Shown piece by piece: positions 1 to 8,827 of a stretch of DNA of 64,000 nt (within the stretch, counting starts at the first letter, position 1; each line of letters opens with the position of its first letter). The stretch lies in NCBI GenBank assembly GCA_965206775.1, contig CBDBKU010000002.1, forward strand, positions 1,736,001 to 1,800,000, read 5' to 3'. Made by a program: the position numbers and the translations under genes. The stretch is from VXMF01 sp965206775 (lineage in GTDB: Bacteria > Acidobacteriota > Terriglobia > Bryobacterales > UBA6623). The notes beneath the pieces were generated by a model. The model saw only the letters and a program-made list of their open reading frames with translations, was not told where the DNA came from and did not search any database.

Positions 1-2561
1 AGGGCCCCGAAGTTGTCGGGAGTTGCGACGATGCCTCTACCGAACATATGCCCCCAGATCCGGTTTGCCATTACCCGCGATGTCAGGGGGTTGGCAGGGC
101 TCGCCACCTCCTCGGCCAGCCGCAGTCGAACCAGGCCGGGATCCGAGTAGCTTCGTCCGCCTAATGCCGTCAGGAACCGCCTGGGCACCGCATCGCCCCG
201 CTTCCGTGGGTCGCCGCGAACGAGGAGCGGCTGGTCGGGCGAGCCTTCTTCGATGATTCCGGGGAATCGCCGAGGCGCCGAGATCTCAGATTCCAGCCGC
301 CTGTACTCAGCGACCAGCGGACTGGCGTCCGCGATTTCCTCGAGCGTTCTCGGCAGCAATCCTCGCCGGACGAAGTAGTCCAGGAACGCTGCTTGTCGCT
401 CGTCCAGAGTGCCGCCGCGCCAGGCTTCCGAGACGGTCGCAATCTGGCGGGCGAGGAGCAGCCGGAGGTCGGCGGCCGACTCCGGGGCGTCTGCGTCTAG
501 GAAGTAGAGAATCGGCTCGACAGTCGTTCGGGGCTCGCCCTTGTCGTTGTGGAACGCCACGGCCGCCGCTCCGATGGCCGACCGGCCGTGCTTCGGCCGT
601 TCCGGGCGAGGCTCCTTCTTGCTGTCGACGGGATCCAGGACGAAGTTGGTCGAGTCCTCGCGCGTCGTGAATTCGATGTAGCCGGTGAAGCCCTTCCAGA
701 ATTCGGTCTTCCACTGCCACCACTGCATCCTGTCGCTGCGAGGGCTGTATCGCTGATGGTAGATTCCGCCGCCCGGCAGGGGGTAGTTCTCCACGATCAG
801 GCGCGCGAAACTCAAGTCCCCGCCCAGGACCTTGACGCTGATGTAGTCCGTGTCGATTTCGAAGCGTGGTGACTGCATCACTCCGGCGTGCTTCGTGGTC
901 AGCAGGTGGGTGTACGCTCCGCCCGGATAGATGCCCTCGAGGACGATGTCGCCCTCGTGACGGACATGGAACTCGCCAGGTGCCGAGGGCTCCTCGCGAG
1001 TGCCCGCTCCGTGGCTGACCCACTCCTCGTAGTCTGCTCCGCTGAGATCCCAGATGCGTTCGAAGTTCCGGCTATTGAAGGCAGCTCTTGACTCGATCTC
1101 GCGATTCCACTCCTCCCGCAGCCCGTTCCAGGTCTCCAGGAACTGCCCTTCGTCCTGGTCGAGAAGCGCCATCCACGCATTCAGCGGGCTCGACTCGTCG
1201 CATGCCGCCTCCTCCATTGCTCGCTTCACGGCAAGGTCCTCGCCAGCCCAGATTCGGCGCGCTAGGCCATCCGCTACCGCGATCCACGCATCGGCGACTG
1301 TCTTGCGGATGCGATCCTTCAGGTCCCGCAGCTCGCTCGCGTGGAGATCGAGGATAGCGGGGGAGTCCACGGCTCTCATGGTCGGCCGCGCCCCGTAGAG
1401 GATGCCGAACAGTGCGTAGTAGTCGTCCTGGCTAATCGCGTCGAACTTGTGGTCATGGCAGCGAGCGCAAGACACGGTCAGGCCTTGGAATGCCTTCGAA
1501 AGCACGTCGATCTGGTTGTCTGTCCACTTGACTCGCTCTTCCCACGGGTCTACGGGTTGGTAGCCGAGCTCCACCACCCTTAGATGGGCCGTGCCGAGAA
1601 TCGATTCGTTGATGCCCTCGTCGGAATCGACGCGGGGATTCTCCAGCAGGTCTCCAGCAAGGTGCTCTCGAACGAGCTGGTCATACGGCGTGTCCGCGTT
1701 CAGGGCACGGACCAGGTAGTCGCGGTATTGCCACGCTTCCGGGACCTTCGGGTCGCCCTCGCTCCCGTGCGAGTCCGCGTACCGTACAAGATCCATCCAG
1801 TGGCGCGCCCAGCGCTCCCCGAAACGCTCCGAATCGAGCTTGCGACGAACCAGCTTGGTGTACGCGTCGGGAGACTCGTCGCGGGCAAATTCCTCGACTT
1901 CCCCCGGTTCCGGCGGCAGCCCGGTCAAGTCGAACGATAGCCGACGAACGAGAGTGCGCCGGTCAGCCGAAGCCGCCGGACGCAGTCCGTTGTCCTCGAG
2001 CTTCGCAAGGATGAAGTTGTCGACGGGGTTGGCCGGCCAGGCCTCGTTCTCGACTAAGGGAGCTTTGACGTCCCTGACGTCCTGCCACACCCAGTGCGCC
2101 TGCTTGCGGGCATCCAGATCGAACGAATCCGATCCGGCATCGGTGACTGCCGGCTCGTCGGGCCACGGCGCGCCCACTCGGATCCATTCGGCGAATGCTT
2201 CGATCACGTCGCCTTCCAAGCGGCCGGTGGGCGGCATCAAGACGGGCTCGCCACGCAACATCTGCATCAGGCGGCTGCCAGTGGCATTTCCGGGGAGAAT
2301 TGCTGGCCCGGAGTCACCGCCCGCAAGCATTGCTTCACGGCTATCGAGCCGGAGGCCAGCGAATGGCGTATCAATCTGGGAACTGTGGCAGGAATAGCAT
2401 TGCCCGGCTAGTACCGGCCGGACCTTGCGTTCGAAGTACTCGAACTGATCGCTCGAAATCTGCGCGCCCCGTGCGTAATCCGCGGCCACCCCGAACGAGA
2501 GCAGCGCTAGCCCGACCGCGGTGCCCGACAAACCTCGAAGCTGGGCTAGGTTTTGAGTCAT
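1..2561 (-). CDS. PSCyt1-DUF1549-DUF1553 cytochrome-like protein, 3' end outside window
   Basis: The frame is open for about 853 codons from an ATG at 2561 to the window edge, so the C-terminus is missing. The N-terminus is a signal peptide (hydrophobic run at residues 12-28). A heme-type CYSCH motif follows at residues 55-59, typical of the planctomycete cytochrome c-like (PSCyt1) domain. The DUF1549 region has the usual LRRLSFDLTGLPP stretch and a second SCARCHDHKFD motif. The visible end, at NRIWGHMFGRGIV...DNFGA, is the start of DUF1553. Such proteins are exported and are usually encoded beside DUF1501 proteins in Planctomycetes and Acidobacteria. Their substrate is not established. It diverges from the oxidoreductase at 3110. 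Confidence 0.9.
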   Translation of the reverse strand, partial: MTQNLAQLRGLSGTAVGLALLSFGVAADYARGAQISSDQFEYFERKVRPVLAGQCYSCHSSQIDTPFAGLRLDSREAMLAGGDSGPAILPGNATGSRLMQMLRGEPVLMPPTGRLEGDVIEAFAEWIRVGAPWPDEPAVTDAGSDSFDLDARKQAHWVWQDVRDVKAPLVENEAWPANPVDNFILAKLEDNGLRPAASADRRTLVRRLSFDLTGLPPEPGEVEEFARDESPDAYTKLVRRKLDSERFGERWARHWMDLVRYADSHGSEGDPKVPEAWQYRDYLVRALNADTPYDQLVREHLAGDLLENPRVDSDEGINESILGTAHLRVVELGYQPVDPWEERVKWTDNQIDVLSKAFQGLTVSCARCHDHKFDAISQDDYYALFGILYGARPTMRAVDSPAILDLHASELRDLKDRIRKTVADAWIAVADGLARRIWAGEDLAVKRAMEEAACDESSPLNAWMALLDQDEGQFLETWNGLREEWNREIESRAAFNSRNFERIWDLSGADYEEWVSHGAGTREEPSAPGEFHVRHEGDIVLEGIYPGGAYTHLLTTKHAGVMQSPRFEIDTDYISVKVLGGDLSFARLIVENYPLPGGGIYHQRYSPRSDRMQWWQWKTEFWKGFTGYIEFTTREDSTNFVLDPVDSKKEPRPERPKHGRSAIGAAAVAFHNDKGEPRTTVEPILYFLDADAPESAADLRLLLARQIATVSEAWRGGTLDERQAAFLDYFVRRGLLPRTLEEIADASPLVAEYRRLESEISAPRRFPGIIEEGSPDQPLLVRGDPRKRGDAVPRRFLTALGGRSYSDPGLVRLRLAEEVASPANPLTSRVMANRIWGHMFGRGIVATPDNFGA

Positions 2562-3109
2562 GCTTGCCTGCTGGCCCCCGCGTTGCGTCGGAACTCATCG
2601 CGACGGATTTCGGTTGCCGATTCTACTCTAGCGACAACTTCGGTCGCTCGGCCCGAATCTGCCGAAAGATCTTCCATGCGGAGTAGAACCCGCCAAGGGA
2701 CGGGAAGGCCGACGAAGGCCTTCCAACAGAATCGTTGCCAGCGAATCTGTTGCGAACCGTTTGAAGTGTCCGATTCGATAGGCAACTCGTCCATCTCCGG
2801 TTTCTGCCTCGCTTGGGATCAGGCCGGGTGGTTGCGTTCACGAGCGCACGTGTCCGCCACGGGACCTCAAGGTCGAAGTCGACGCGATCGCTTGCGCGAC
2901 GAACAGCCGATCCACCATTGGACGGCAGGGAAGGGTCCCTGGCGCCCAAGCAGAGACTAATTTCAAGTTGTGCTCGGCAACCTGCCGTCCAAACTGGCCG
3001 AGGCGTCGCAGGCTCCGGTTCCGCAGCGGTACCGGAGCGAGCGCGCCAGAGAGACGCGATAACCTGTATGGAGCGGCTAGGTCTTGGCCGACGAGGAGCC
3101 TACGTAGCA
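2562..3109. other. Divergent intergenic region
   Basis: This is 548 bases between the start of the PSCyt1-type gene and the start of the oxidoreductase. It must hold both promoters, but I could not single out convincing -35/-10 pairs. The frame of the downstream gene stays open upstream to 2813. Nothing in that extension resembles a protein domain, so I treat it as non-coding. Confidence 0.5.
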
Positions 3110-4441
3110 ATGACAACGTCCCGCCGATCCTTCATCGCTTCCGCTGCCATCGGCAGCGCCGTTCCGATGACGGCTGCCTCAGCCAGCCGAATCATCGGTG
3201 CCAACGACCGTATCCGCTTGGGCCTCATCGGCTGCGGAGGGATGGGACGCGGCGATTTGCGCGACATGCTGCGTGCGGGGAACACCGACGCGGTTGCCCT
3301 ATGCGATGTCGACGATTCCCAGATGGAGCGGACGCAGAAGAGCGTCGTCTCGAGCTTCGACCAGGAAGCGGAGCTGCGGACGCGCGATTTCCGGCGCGTG
3401 CTTGACCGCGACGACATCGACGCGGTGATCGTGGCGACGCCCGACCACTGGCATGCCCTGCCGACCGTCGAGGCATGCAAGGCAGGCAAGGACGTCTATG
3501 TCGAGAAGCCCCTGGCGATGACCGTCTGGGAAGGCCGGCAAATGGTCGACGCCGCGCGCAAGTACGATCGCGTCGTTCAGATGGGCACGCAGCAGCGCTC
3601 GGGCGCCCAGTACCTTGCGGCCAAGGAGTATCTCGATAGCGGCAAGCTCGGGAAGGTTCGGCTTGTGCGTTGCTGGGCCTATCTGGACTGGAAGGGCGAG
3701 ACCCCTCATCTGCCCGACGGTCCGGCACCGGACGGCGTGGACTACGACATGTGGCTCGGCCCAACGCCCGAGCGACCGTACAACCGCAATCGCTTTCACT
3801 TCAGCTTCCGCTGGTACTGGGACTACTCCGGGGGCCTGATGACGGACTGGGGCGCTCACATGATCGATATCGCCAACTGGTACATGGGCATCAAGTCCCC
3901 GACTTCGGCCATGTCCGTTGGCGGCAAGTTTGCCTACCCGAAGGACGCGATGCAGACCCCTGACACGCAGCAGGTCCTGTACGAGTTCCCGGACTTCTCG
4001 ATGGTGTGGGAGCACGCGCTTGGCGTCGGGCGCGGTCCCGCGGACCGCGAGCACGGCGTTATGCTGCATGGCGAGAAGGGGATCCTGATCGTTGACCGCC
4101 AAGGCTGGGAAGTGTTGCCCGAGACGGATCGCATCGACAAGGCAGCGCGTGAATACAAGGCTGCGGGCGTGCCGTACCAGGCCTACCGGCCAGACCGGGA
4201 GGACATGCATCTCGATCATGTGAAGAATTTTCTCGAGTGCATGCGAACGAGGGAGCTCCCTCGCTCGGACGTGGAACTCAGTCACAATTCGATGATCGGC
4301 TGCCACCTCGGCAACGCAGCAGTGCGCACGGGCCGGCGGGTCTACTGGGACGTCGAGAACGAGCGAGTTGTCGACGACCCGGAGGCCGAGGCGATCATGT
4401 ACAAGAGGCCTTACCGCAAGCCGTGGAAGCTGGAGGTTTGA
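3110..4441 (+). CDS. Tat-exported Gfo/Idh/MocA family oxidoreductase
   Basis: 443 residues. The start at 3110 is chosen because it places a twin-arginine signal (TTSRRSFIASAAIG) at the N-terminus. The longer open frame from 2813 adds only non-domain sequence. A Rossmann fold follows (RLGLIGCGGMGRGDL), then the family's EKP motif (YVEKPLAMTV) and the C-terminal DWGAHMIDIANW stretch. Members are NAD(P)-dependent dehydrogenases of sugars or sugar derivatives. Secreted Tat versions are abundant in Acidobacteria and Planctomycetes, and their substrate cannot be read from sequence. The gene converges with a second member of the family at 4618-5931, and the two are clearly diverged from one another. 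Confidence 0.92.
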   Translation: MTTSRRSFIASAAIGSAVPMTAASASRIIGANDRIRLGLIGCGGMGRGDLRDMLRAGNTDAVALCDVDDSQMERTQKSVVSSFDQEAELRTRDFRRVLDRDDIDAVIVATPDHWHALPTVEACKAGKDVYVEKPLAMTVWEGRQMVDAARKYDRVVQMGTQQRSGAQYLAAKEYLDSGKLGKVRLVRCWAYLDWKGETPHLPDGPAPDGVDYDMWLGPTPERPYNRNRFHFSFRWYWDYSGGLMTDWGAHMIDIANWYMGIKSPTSAMSVGGKFAYPKDAMQTPDTQQVLYEFPDFSMVWEHALGVGRGPADREHGVMLHGEKGILIVDRQGWEVLPETDRIDKAAREYKAAGVPYQAYRPDREDMHLDHVKNFLECMRTRELPRSDVELSHNSMIGCHLGNAAVRTGRRVYWDVENERVVDDPEAEAIMYKRPYRKPWKLEV

Positions 4442-4617
4442 CCGCCGGACGGCGTGCGCCCGCATTGGCGCGCTGCCTCGGACATCCGCAATGAAGCCGG
4501 AGTCGCCGCAAGGGGCGCGACCCTAGCCAATTCTCGGAGTGCGGGGGCTTGGCGGAGACCTGGACCAGGTCGTCGCGAACCGCTCTTTCTAGGGCTCCAT
4601 CCTGCCGCGGATCAATC

Positions 4618-5931
4618 TCACGATAGGCTCCACTGGCCTCGATAGCTTCGCTGCAGCATGGCGCTTGCCCCCGGGTCCCCGATGATCCGCTCGGAATCGG
4701 GATTCCACCGCAGTTCGCGATCCTTCAGCATGGCGATGTTGCCGAGATGCGCGATGGTGACGGAGCGGTGCGCGGCCTCGACCGGCGCGACTGTCGGCTT
4801 CCGCGAGAAGCAGCTGTCGACGAAGTTCGTCACGTGGTTCGTGCTGCGGTACAGCTGGGTCTCCTTGCGGCCCAGCGGCTCCGTGACCAAGCCCCGTGCG
4901 CTGACCTCGTGAGTGCCCCGGTTTGCCCACGCCCAGCCGTCCCGCCCCTCGAACCGGACTCCCCCGCGTTCCTTGTTGGAGCAGATCAGGCGCACGCCGT
5001 TCTTGTAATCGCACTCGAAGTGGAACTCGGTCGCCGTGTCGTAAATAGGATGCTTGGCGAACTTGCCCTTGGGCGACCGGATCGCAACAGGGCCGGATGC
5101 GTCCATCCCCAGGCCCCACTGCGCAATATCCAGGTGGTGCGCGCCCCAGTCCGTAACCTGCCCGCCCGAATAGTCGGACACCCAGCGGAAATTGACGCCG
5201 ACGCGTGCCGGTGCGTAGGGCACTTCAGGAGCGGGTCCCAGCCACATCTCGTAGTCGAAGCCGTCCGGCACTGGCTGCGTGTCGGTCAGGTGCGCCGTCT
5301 TGCCGTAGTCCGGCCTGCCGGGTGGCAGCCCTACTCTTACCGTGTGGATCTTTCCAAGCCGGTTGTTGCGGACGGCCTCGCACACCTTGCGGAAGTTGCT
5401 GTTGGACCGCTGCTGGCTTCCGGTTTGCCAGATCACACCCGCTGTTCTCACTGTGTCCGAGATGGCTCGCCCCTCCCGCACGGTCAGTCCCAGGGGCTTC
5501 TGGCAGAAGATGTCCTTGCCTGCCCGCGCCGCTGCAATGGCGATGAGAGCGTGCCAGTGGTCAGGGGTGCCGACATAGACGGCATCTGCGTCAGCTTGGC
5601 CAACGAGCTCCCGGAAGTCCTCGAATGACAGGCAGGAGTTGTCTTCGTAGTGCTCGTTCACGATCTGGCGCGCGGGCTCGCGGCCTCGGACCGAGCCATC
5701 CCAGTACCCGCTTCCCTCGCGGTTTACATCGCAAACGGCGACCACGCGGACCCGCTCGTCTTGCAGGAAGATCCGCATCCAGTTGGTGCCGTTGTTCCCG
5801 GTTCCGATGAACCCGATGGTGCGCTTGTTGCTCGGTGCATCCTGGCCTAGGACTCGAGCAGGGACGATCGCCGGAAAGCCAAGGACGCTTGACTTCACGA
5901 AAGTGCGCCGCGTTGCCGTAGGATGTGCCAT
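4618..5931 (-). CDS. Tat-exported Gfo/Idh/MocA family oxidoreductase (second)
   Basis: 437 residues. The twin-arginine signal is TRRTFVKSSVLGF at residues 7-19 and the nucleotide-binding loop is GFIGTGNNGTNW. The usual EKP lysine motif appears as CQKPLGLTV, a variant common in the exported subgroup, with the lysine retained. The C-terminal signature DWGAHHLDIAQW is present. It is convergent with the oxidoreductase at 3110-4441, with 176 bases between the two stops. I see no strong terminator hairpin in that gap. It is probably a periplasmic sugar-derivative dehydrogenase, substrate unknown. Confidence 0.92.
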   Translation of the reverse strand: MAHPTATRRTFVKSSVLGFPAIVPARVLGQDAPSNKRTIGFIGTGNNGTNWMRIFLQDERVRVVAVCDVNREGSGYWDGSVRGREPARQIVNEHYEDNSCLSFEDFRELVGQADADAVYVGTPDHWHALIAIAAARAGKDIFCQKPLGLTVREGRAISDTVRTAGVIWQTGSQQRSNSNFRKVCEAVRNNRLGKIHTVRVGLPPGRPDYGKTAHLTDTQPVPDGFDYEMWLGPAPEVPYAPARVGVNFRWVSDYSGGQVTDWGAHHLDIAQWGLGMDASGPVAIRSPKGKFAKHPIYDTATEFHFECDYKNGVRLICSNKERGGVRFEGRDGWAWANRGTHEVSARGLVTEPLGRKETQLYRSTNHVTNFVDSCFSRKPTVAPVEAAHRSVTIAHLGNIAMLKDRELRWNPDSERIIGDPGASAMLQRSYRGQWSLS

Positions 5932-6799
5932 GACGGCTACTACTGTAAACCGCAGGATGCGGCGTCACAAGACCGCCGCGCGGTCCTCGTCACTGTCTTT
6001 GGGCTCTGTTGCGGAATTGACGACGTGCGCCCCGATGTCTAGGACAGCGCGGTGCTTTCCACCCCACGCGGCCGCGTATGGCGACGCGCCACACCCGCCC
6101 GCCTACGAGATCAATTGGAGGGGGTCCTCGCCATTTCGCTGCGGAGGAATCAAGGTGAAGCATCAGCGCAGAAGACGTGGGTTGTCGCATGTCGAATAGA
6201 AGCAAGGTTCCGGCAGCCAGGCCCCGCACTAGTACTTGACCCCATGCCCCAATTGAAACCCTGGGCCAGACACGCGAGCGTTCATTGGGAAGTGCTCCTT
6301 CCGAGGAAGCTCCCTACCTAGGCTAGAGCGCTACGACAACCTCACGCCGGGGCCGGTCCGGCCTGTAAGGAGGATGGCAATGGACAGCAATGCGAAGCAG
6401 CGCCTCGCCCGCAGGGGATCGACGTGGGAGCGCCAAGCGGCGGGCCTGCGGTCCGCCGAACGACGGCGGAGAGCCCAGCGTTCGGCTGTTCCGCACGACG
6501 ATGCTGGCGCTGGAGGAGCTGGCCAACTCGAAATGCGGGGGCCCGGCGTAAGTTCTCTGACGCGGTGCAGGCCCTGACGGAACACTTCTGCTTTCCGTGA
6601 TGGACAGAATTGTTCCAGACGATTCTCAGCCAATGTCTGCCACCGTGCCCTGCGCCGCTACCGTCTCTGGCGCAACTGCCCGCACATCCCTCCATGATTC
6701 CCGGCTGCCATGCGAACTCACCTCCTGCCTTGCAGAGACGCAATCTTGAGAGTTGCTTCGTGGGAAATGCCCGGGTCTACGACATTATGTTGATGCCGC
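5932..6799. other. Long intergenic stretch without a recognisable gene
   Basis: About 870 bases. Several short frames are open on both strands, but none shows a domain, a good ribosome binding site or sequence I recognise. The stretch may contain fragments of lost genes, because it lies between a conserved gene and an insertion sequence. Confidence 0.5.
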
Positions 6800-6820
6800 A
6801 GGGATTTCGGCCCGTTGAGC

Positions 6821-8505
6821 TCAGAAGTCCTCGTAGCCACCGCCGAGCACGCAGCAGCGCAAGGCGAGGATGGCGTTGGCTCCGTGGACTGTCCAGCGCA
6901 TCCCGGACTGCTTCAGTCTCGATCCGACGACCATTTTGCACCCAGACTCAACAATTCCCGATCCCACGCACAGGCCCTGGGCGCGGAAGTCGGGGTAGCG
7001 CATGCGGCCACGGTTCTTCTCGATGTAGTCGGCGCACTTGCCCGCCGGCTCGCAGGTGCCGGCGTGGGCGCGCAAGGTGGCGAGGAGACCGTCGAGACGG
7101 CCTTGCTCGAGATCGTCGCAGCGGGCATGGGCCCAGGCCTTGACCTGCGCCGGGTTGCCGTCGCAGAGCGCCCGAGCCGCCTGCCACAGATGCTCCTTAG
7201 CGTGCCAGAGATCGACGATCTGGATCGCGTCCGGATAGCCCTCGCCCGCGGTTCGCCAGATCCACTGGGCGCCGTCGCCGAGGATCACTCGGCGTCGCGC
7301 GAGCGTGAAGCCGCGCCGCTCGGCTTCGCGGCGCATGCGCTGGGCGAAGGCGGCCGGGCGGGGGTCGGTGTCGGGGCTGGCGGCGCTCTCGATCGCGGCC
7401 GAACAGGAGACCGAGCCGGGGTCGCGGACGGGGCGGCCCTCGGAGTCGGTGGTCTCGGCGCTCCAGACCACGACGAGCTTGGCTTCGCGCGTCTTGGCGG
7501 ACCCGTCCGGCTGCTTGCCGGCGCGTCCGGACGTCTCGCTCTTGCGCACCGGCACGCCGGTGCCGTCCACGCCGAGGTACATGGTCGGGGCGGGGGGCGG
7601 AGCCGGCTCGGCCGGCCCCTGTTGCTCGCGCGCGGCGATCTCGCGGCCCAGGGCCTCGGCGGTGCGCTGGACGTGCTTGGTGCCCACGCGCACTCCGGCC
7701 AGGTCGTCCAGCAGTCCGCTGGCCTGCGCGAAACTGACCAGGGCGGCGGACGCGCCGCTCATGCGGGCCACGCCCGGGGACAGGTCGGTGCGCGCCATGC
7801 CCAGCGCGCGGTCGCGCGGGAAGAAGCCCTTCCCGCAGGCGGGGCAGTGGTAGTAGGCGCGCTGCAGGGTCAGGCTGCCCAGGACCGTCTCGAAGGTCTT
7901 GGCGCGGCGCCCGGCGTAGCGCGCCGGCTGCCCGCAAGGGCACGGCCGGGCCGGGCCGGCGTGATCGCTGCGGTCGGCGTTGAAGCGGAGTTCGACGGCG
8001 CGCGCCGCCAGTTCCAGCGCGCGCTGCCGCAGGCGGGACTCCAGGGCCTCGAAGTCGACCGCGTCCGCGGCGCCGGGAGCTACGAAACGGGCGAGCTCGG
8101 CTTCGATGGCGGGGGCGAAGGCCTGTGCGCAGGCTTTTTTCTTGCCTCGGCCCGGGTGTTGGTGCCGGTCTGGCGCAAGCGGGCGTCGGCGAGCTGCTCG
8201 CTGAGCTCGACGAGAGCGGCGGTCAGGCGGCGGAAGCGCTGGTACTCGTCGAGCTGGGTCTGGACGGCGGCGGCGGCGGCGGTTGGCAGGGAGCGTGAGG
8301 TGCGCTTGCCATCGATGTTGCGCACGAGCAGGAAGTAAGGGCCGTGGCCGGGATCGCCTTCCTGGCGGCAACGGCAGGAGGGGGTGCTGCACTTCATGTA
8401 GCGGTGGACGAGGGAGCCGGGGCGCATGTCGCCGATGGCGGCGAGTTCGGCGAGGATGCTGCGACGGTTCTGCTCGAGGGCGGAGATGTCGGGGGTAGCG
8501 GGCAT
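6821..8505 (-). CDS. ISKra4-family transposase, predicted -1 frameshift fusion
   Basis: Two frames overlap. The first begins at 8505 (MPATPDISAL). The second carries the transposase body and ends with TGA at 6821. Reading through an A AAA AAG heptamer at 8134-8140 with a -1 slip gives a continuous product of about 561 residues. The body shows a zinc-ribbon-like segment (YHCPACGKGFFPRDRALG), the ISKra4 hallmark YLGVDGTGVPVRKSE, an ILGDGAQWIW segment and the C-terminal GSGIVESGCK motif. The proposed catalytic acidic residues lie in VDGTG, LGDGA and IVESG. ISKra4 subgroups with programmed frameshifting are known, so I read this as an intact element rather than a broken gene. Confidence 0.85.
8080..8505 (-). 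CDS. ISKra4 orfA (DUF6788-like N-terminal product)
   Basis: 141 residues if no frameshift occurs. It contains the short conserved motif GSLVHRYMKCSTPSCRC followed by GPYFLLVRNIDGK, a small cysteine-containing domain that precedes the transposase in this IS family. Past the slippery site at 8134-8140 the zero frame continues for only about 17 more codons, which are low-complexity and proline/serine rich. The main product may therefore be the fused transposase. Confidence 0.7.
   Translation of the reverse strand: MPATPDISALEQNRRSILAELAAIGDMRPGSLVHRYMKCSTPSCRCRQEGDPGHGPYFLLVRNIDGKRTSRSLPTAAAAAVQTQLDEYQRFRRLTAALVELSEQLADARLRQTGTNTRAEARKKPAHRPSPPPSKPSSPVS
8134..8140 (-). promoter_or_regulatory. 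Slippery heptamer A AAA AAG for -1 frameshifting
   Basis: Read on the minus strand, the zero-frame codons are AGA AAA AAG CCT. This places the canonical heptamer A AAA AAG exactly in phase. A -1 slip gives AAA AAA GCC and joins the orfA frame to the transposase frame, matching the frame difference between the two. I did not identify a stimulatory hairpin. Confidence 0.75.
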
Positions 8506-8641
8506 GAGGCCTCCTAGCCTTAACTATATAGGTTAAAGCCAAGAGCTCGCAACACAAGCGGAATGAATGCAGTCCGAACCCGCACCTACTAGATTCGGGC
8601 TATCTCAAGACGGTGTCGTACACCCGAAATGCCCGCGGTGA

Positions 8642-8670
8642 TTGACGTCGGGTTCACAATCGTGTACAAT
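8642..8670 (+). promoter_or_regulatory. Sigma-70-type promoter for the TonB receptor gene
   Basis: TTGACG at 8642-8647 and TACAAT at 8665-8670 are separated by exactly 17 bases. This is the best promoter match in the region. It lies about 160 bases upstream of the receptor start and predicts a leader of about 150 bases. Confidence 0.7.
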
Positions 8671-8827
8671 ATGAGCGCTGAAGTGGGCACTCCGCCACGG
8701 TTGTGCGGAGCGCATGTTTGGTTGAGTTTGCTGTGATTGATAGAGGATTCGCACGTAGGAACCATTCCTTGGTGCGCCCACACCCCATCTCCCAGCTGTA
8801 CGGAATTTTCGTTGGAGGACCCAAGAA

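Larger units (their letters stand above)
6800..8581 (-). mobile_element. ISKra4-family insertion sequence
   Basis: The element is defined by its two overlapping reading frames (orfA 8080-8505, transposase frame ending at 6821). The outer limits are tentative. A GGGATTTCGG-like sequence at about 6800 and the complement of the sequence ending at about 8581 (GGGTTCGGAC) could be imperfect inverted ends. I found no convincing target duplication. The orientation places transposition genes on the minus strand, away from the TonB receptor gene that starts at 8828. Confidence 0.6.

Noticed and set aside
6815..8338. Plus-strand open frame of 507 codons
   Set aside because: It lies entirely antisense to the ISKra4 transposase, has the low-complexity composition of a GC-rich shadow frame, and shows no domain.
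6800..8581. Target duplication of the ISKra4 element (GCA on both sides)
   Set aside because: Three bases are too few, and the ends themselves are uncertain.
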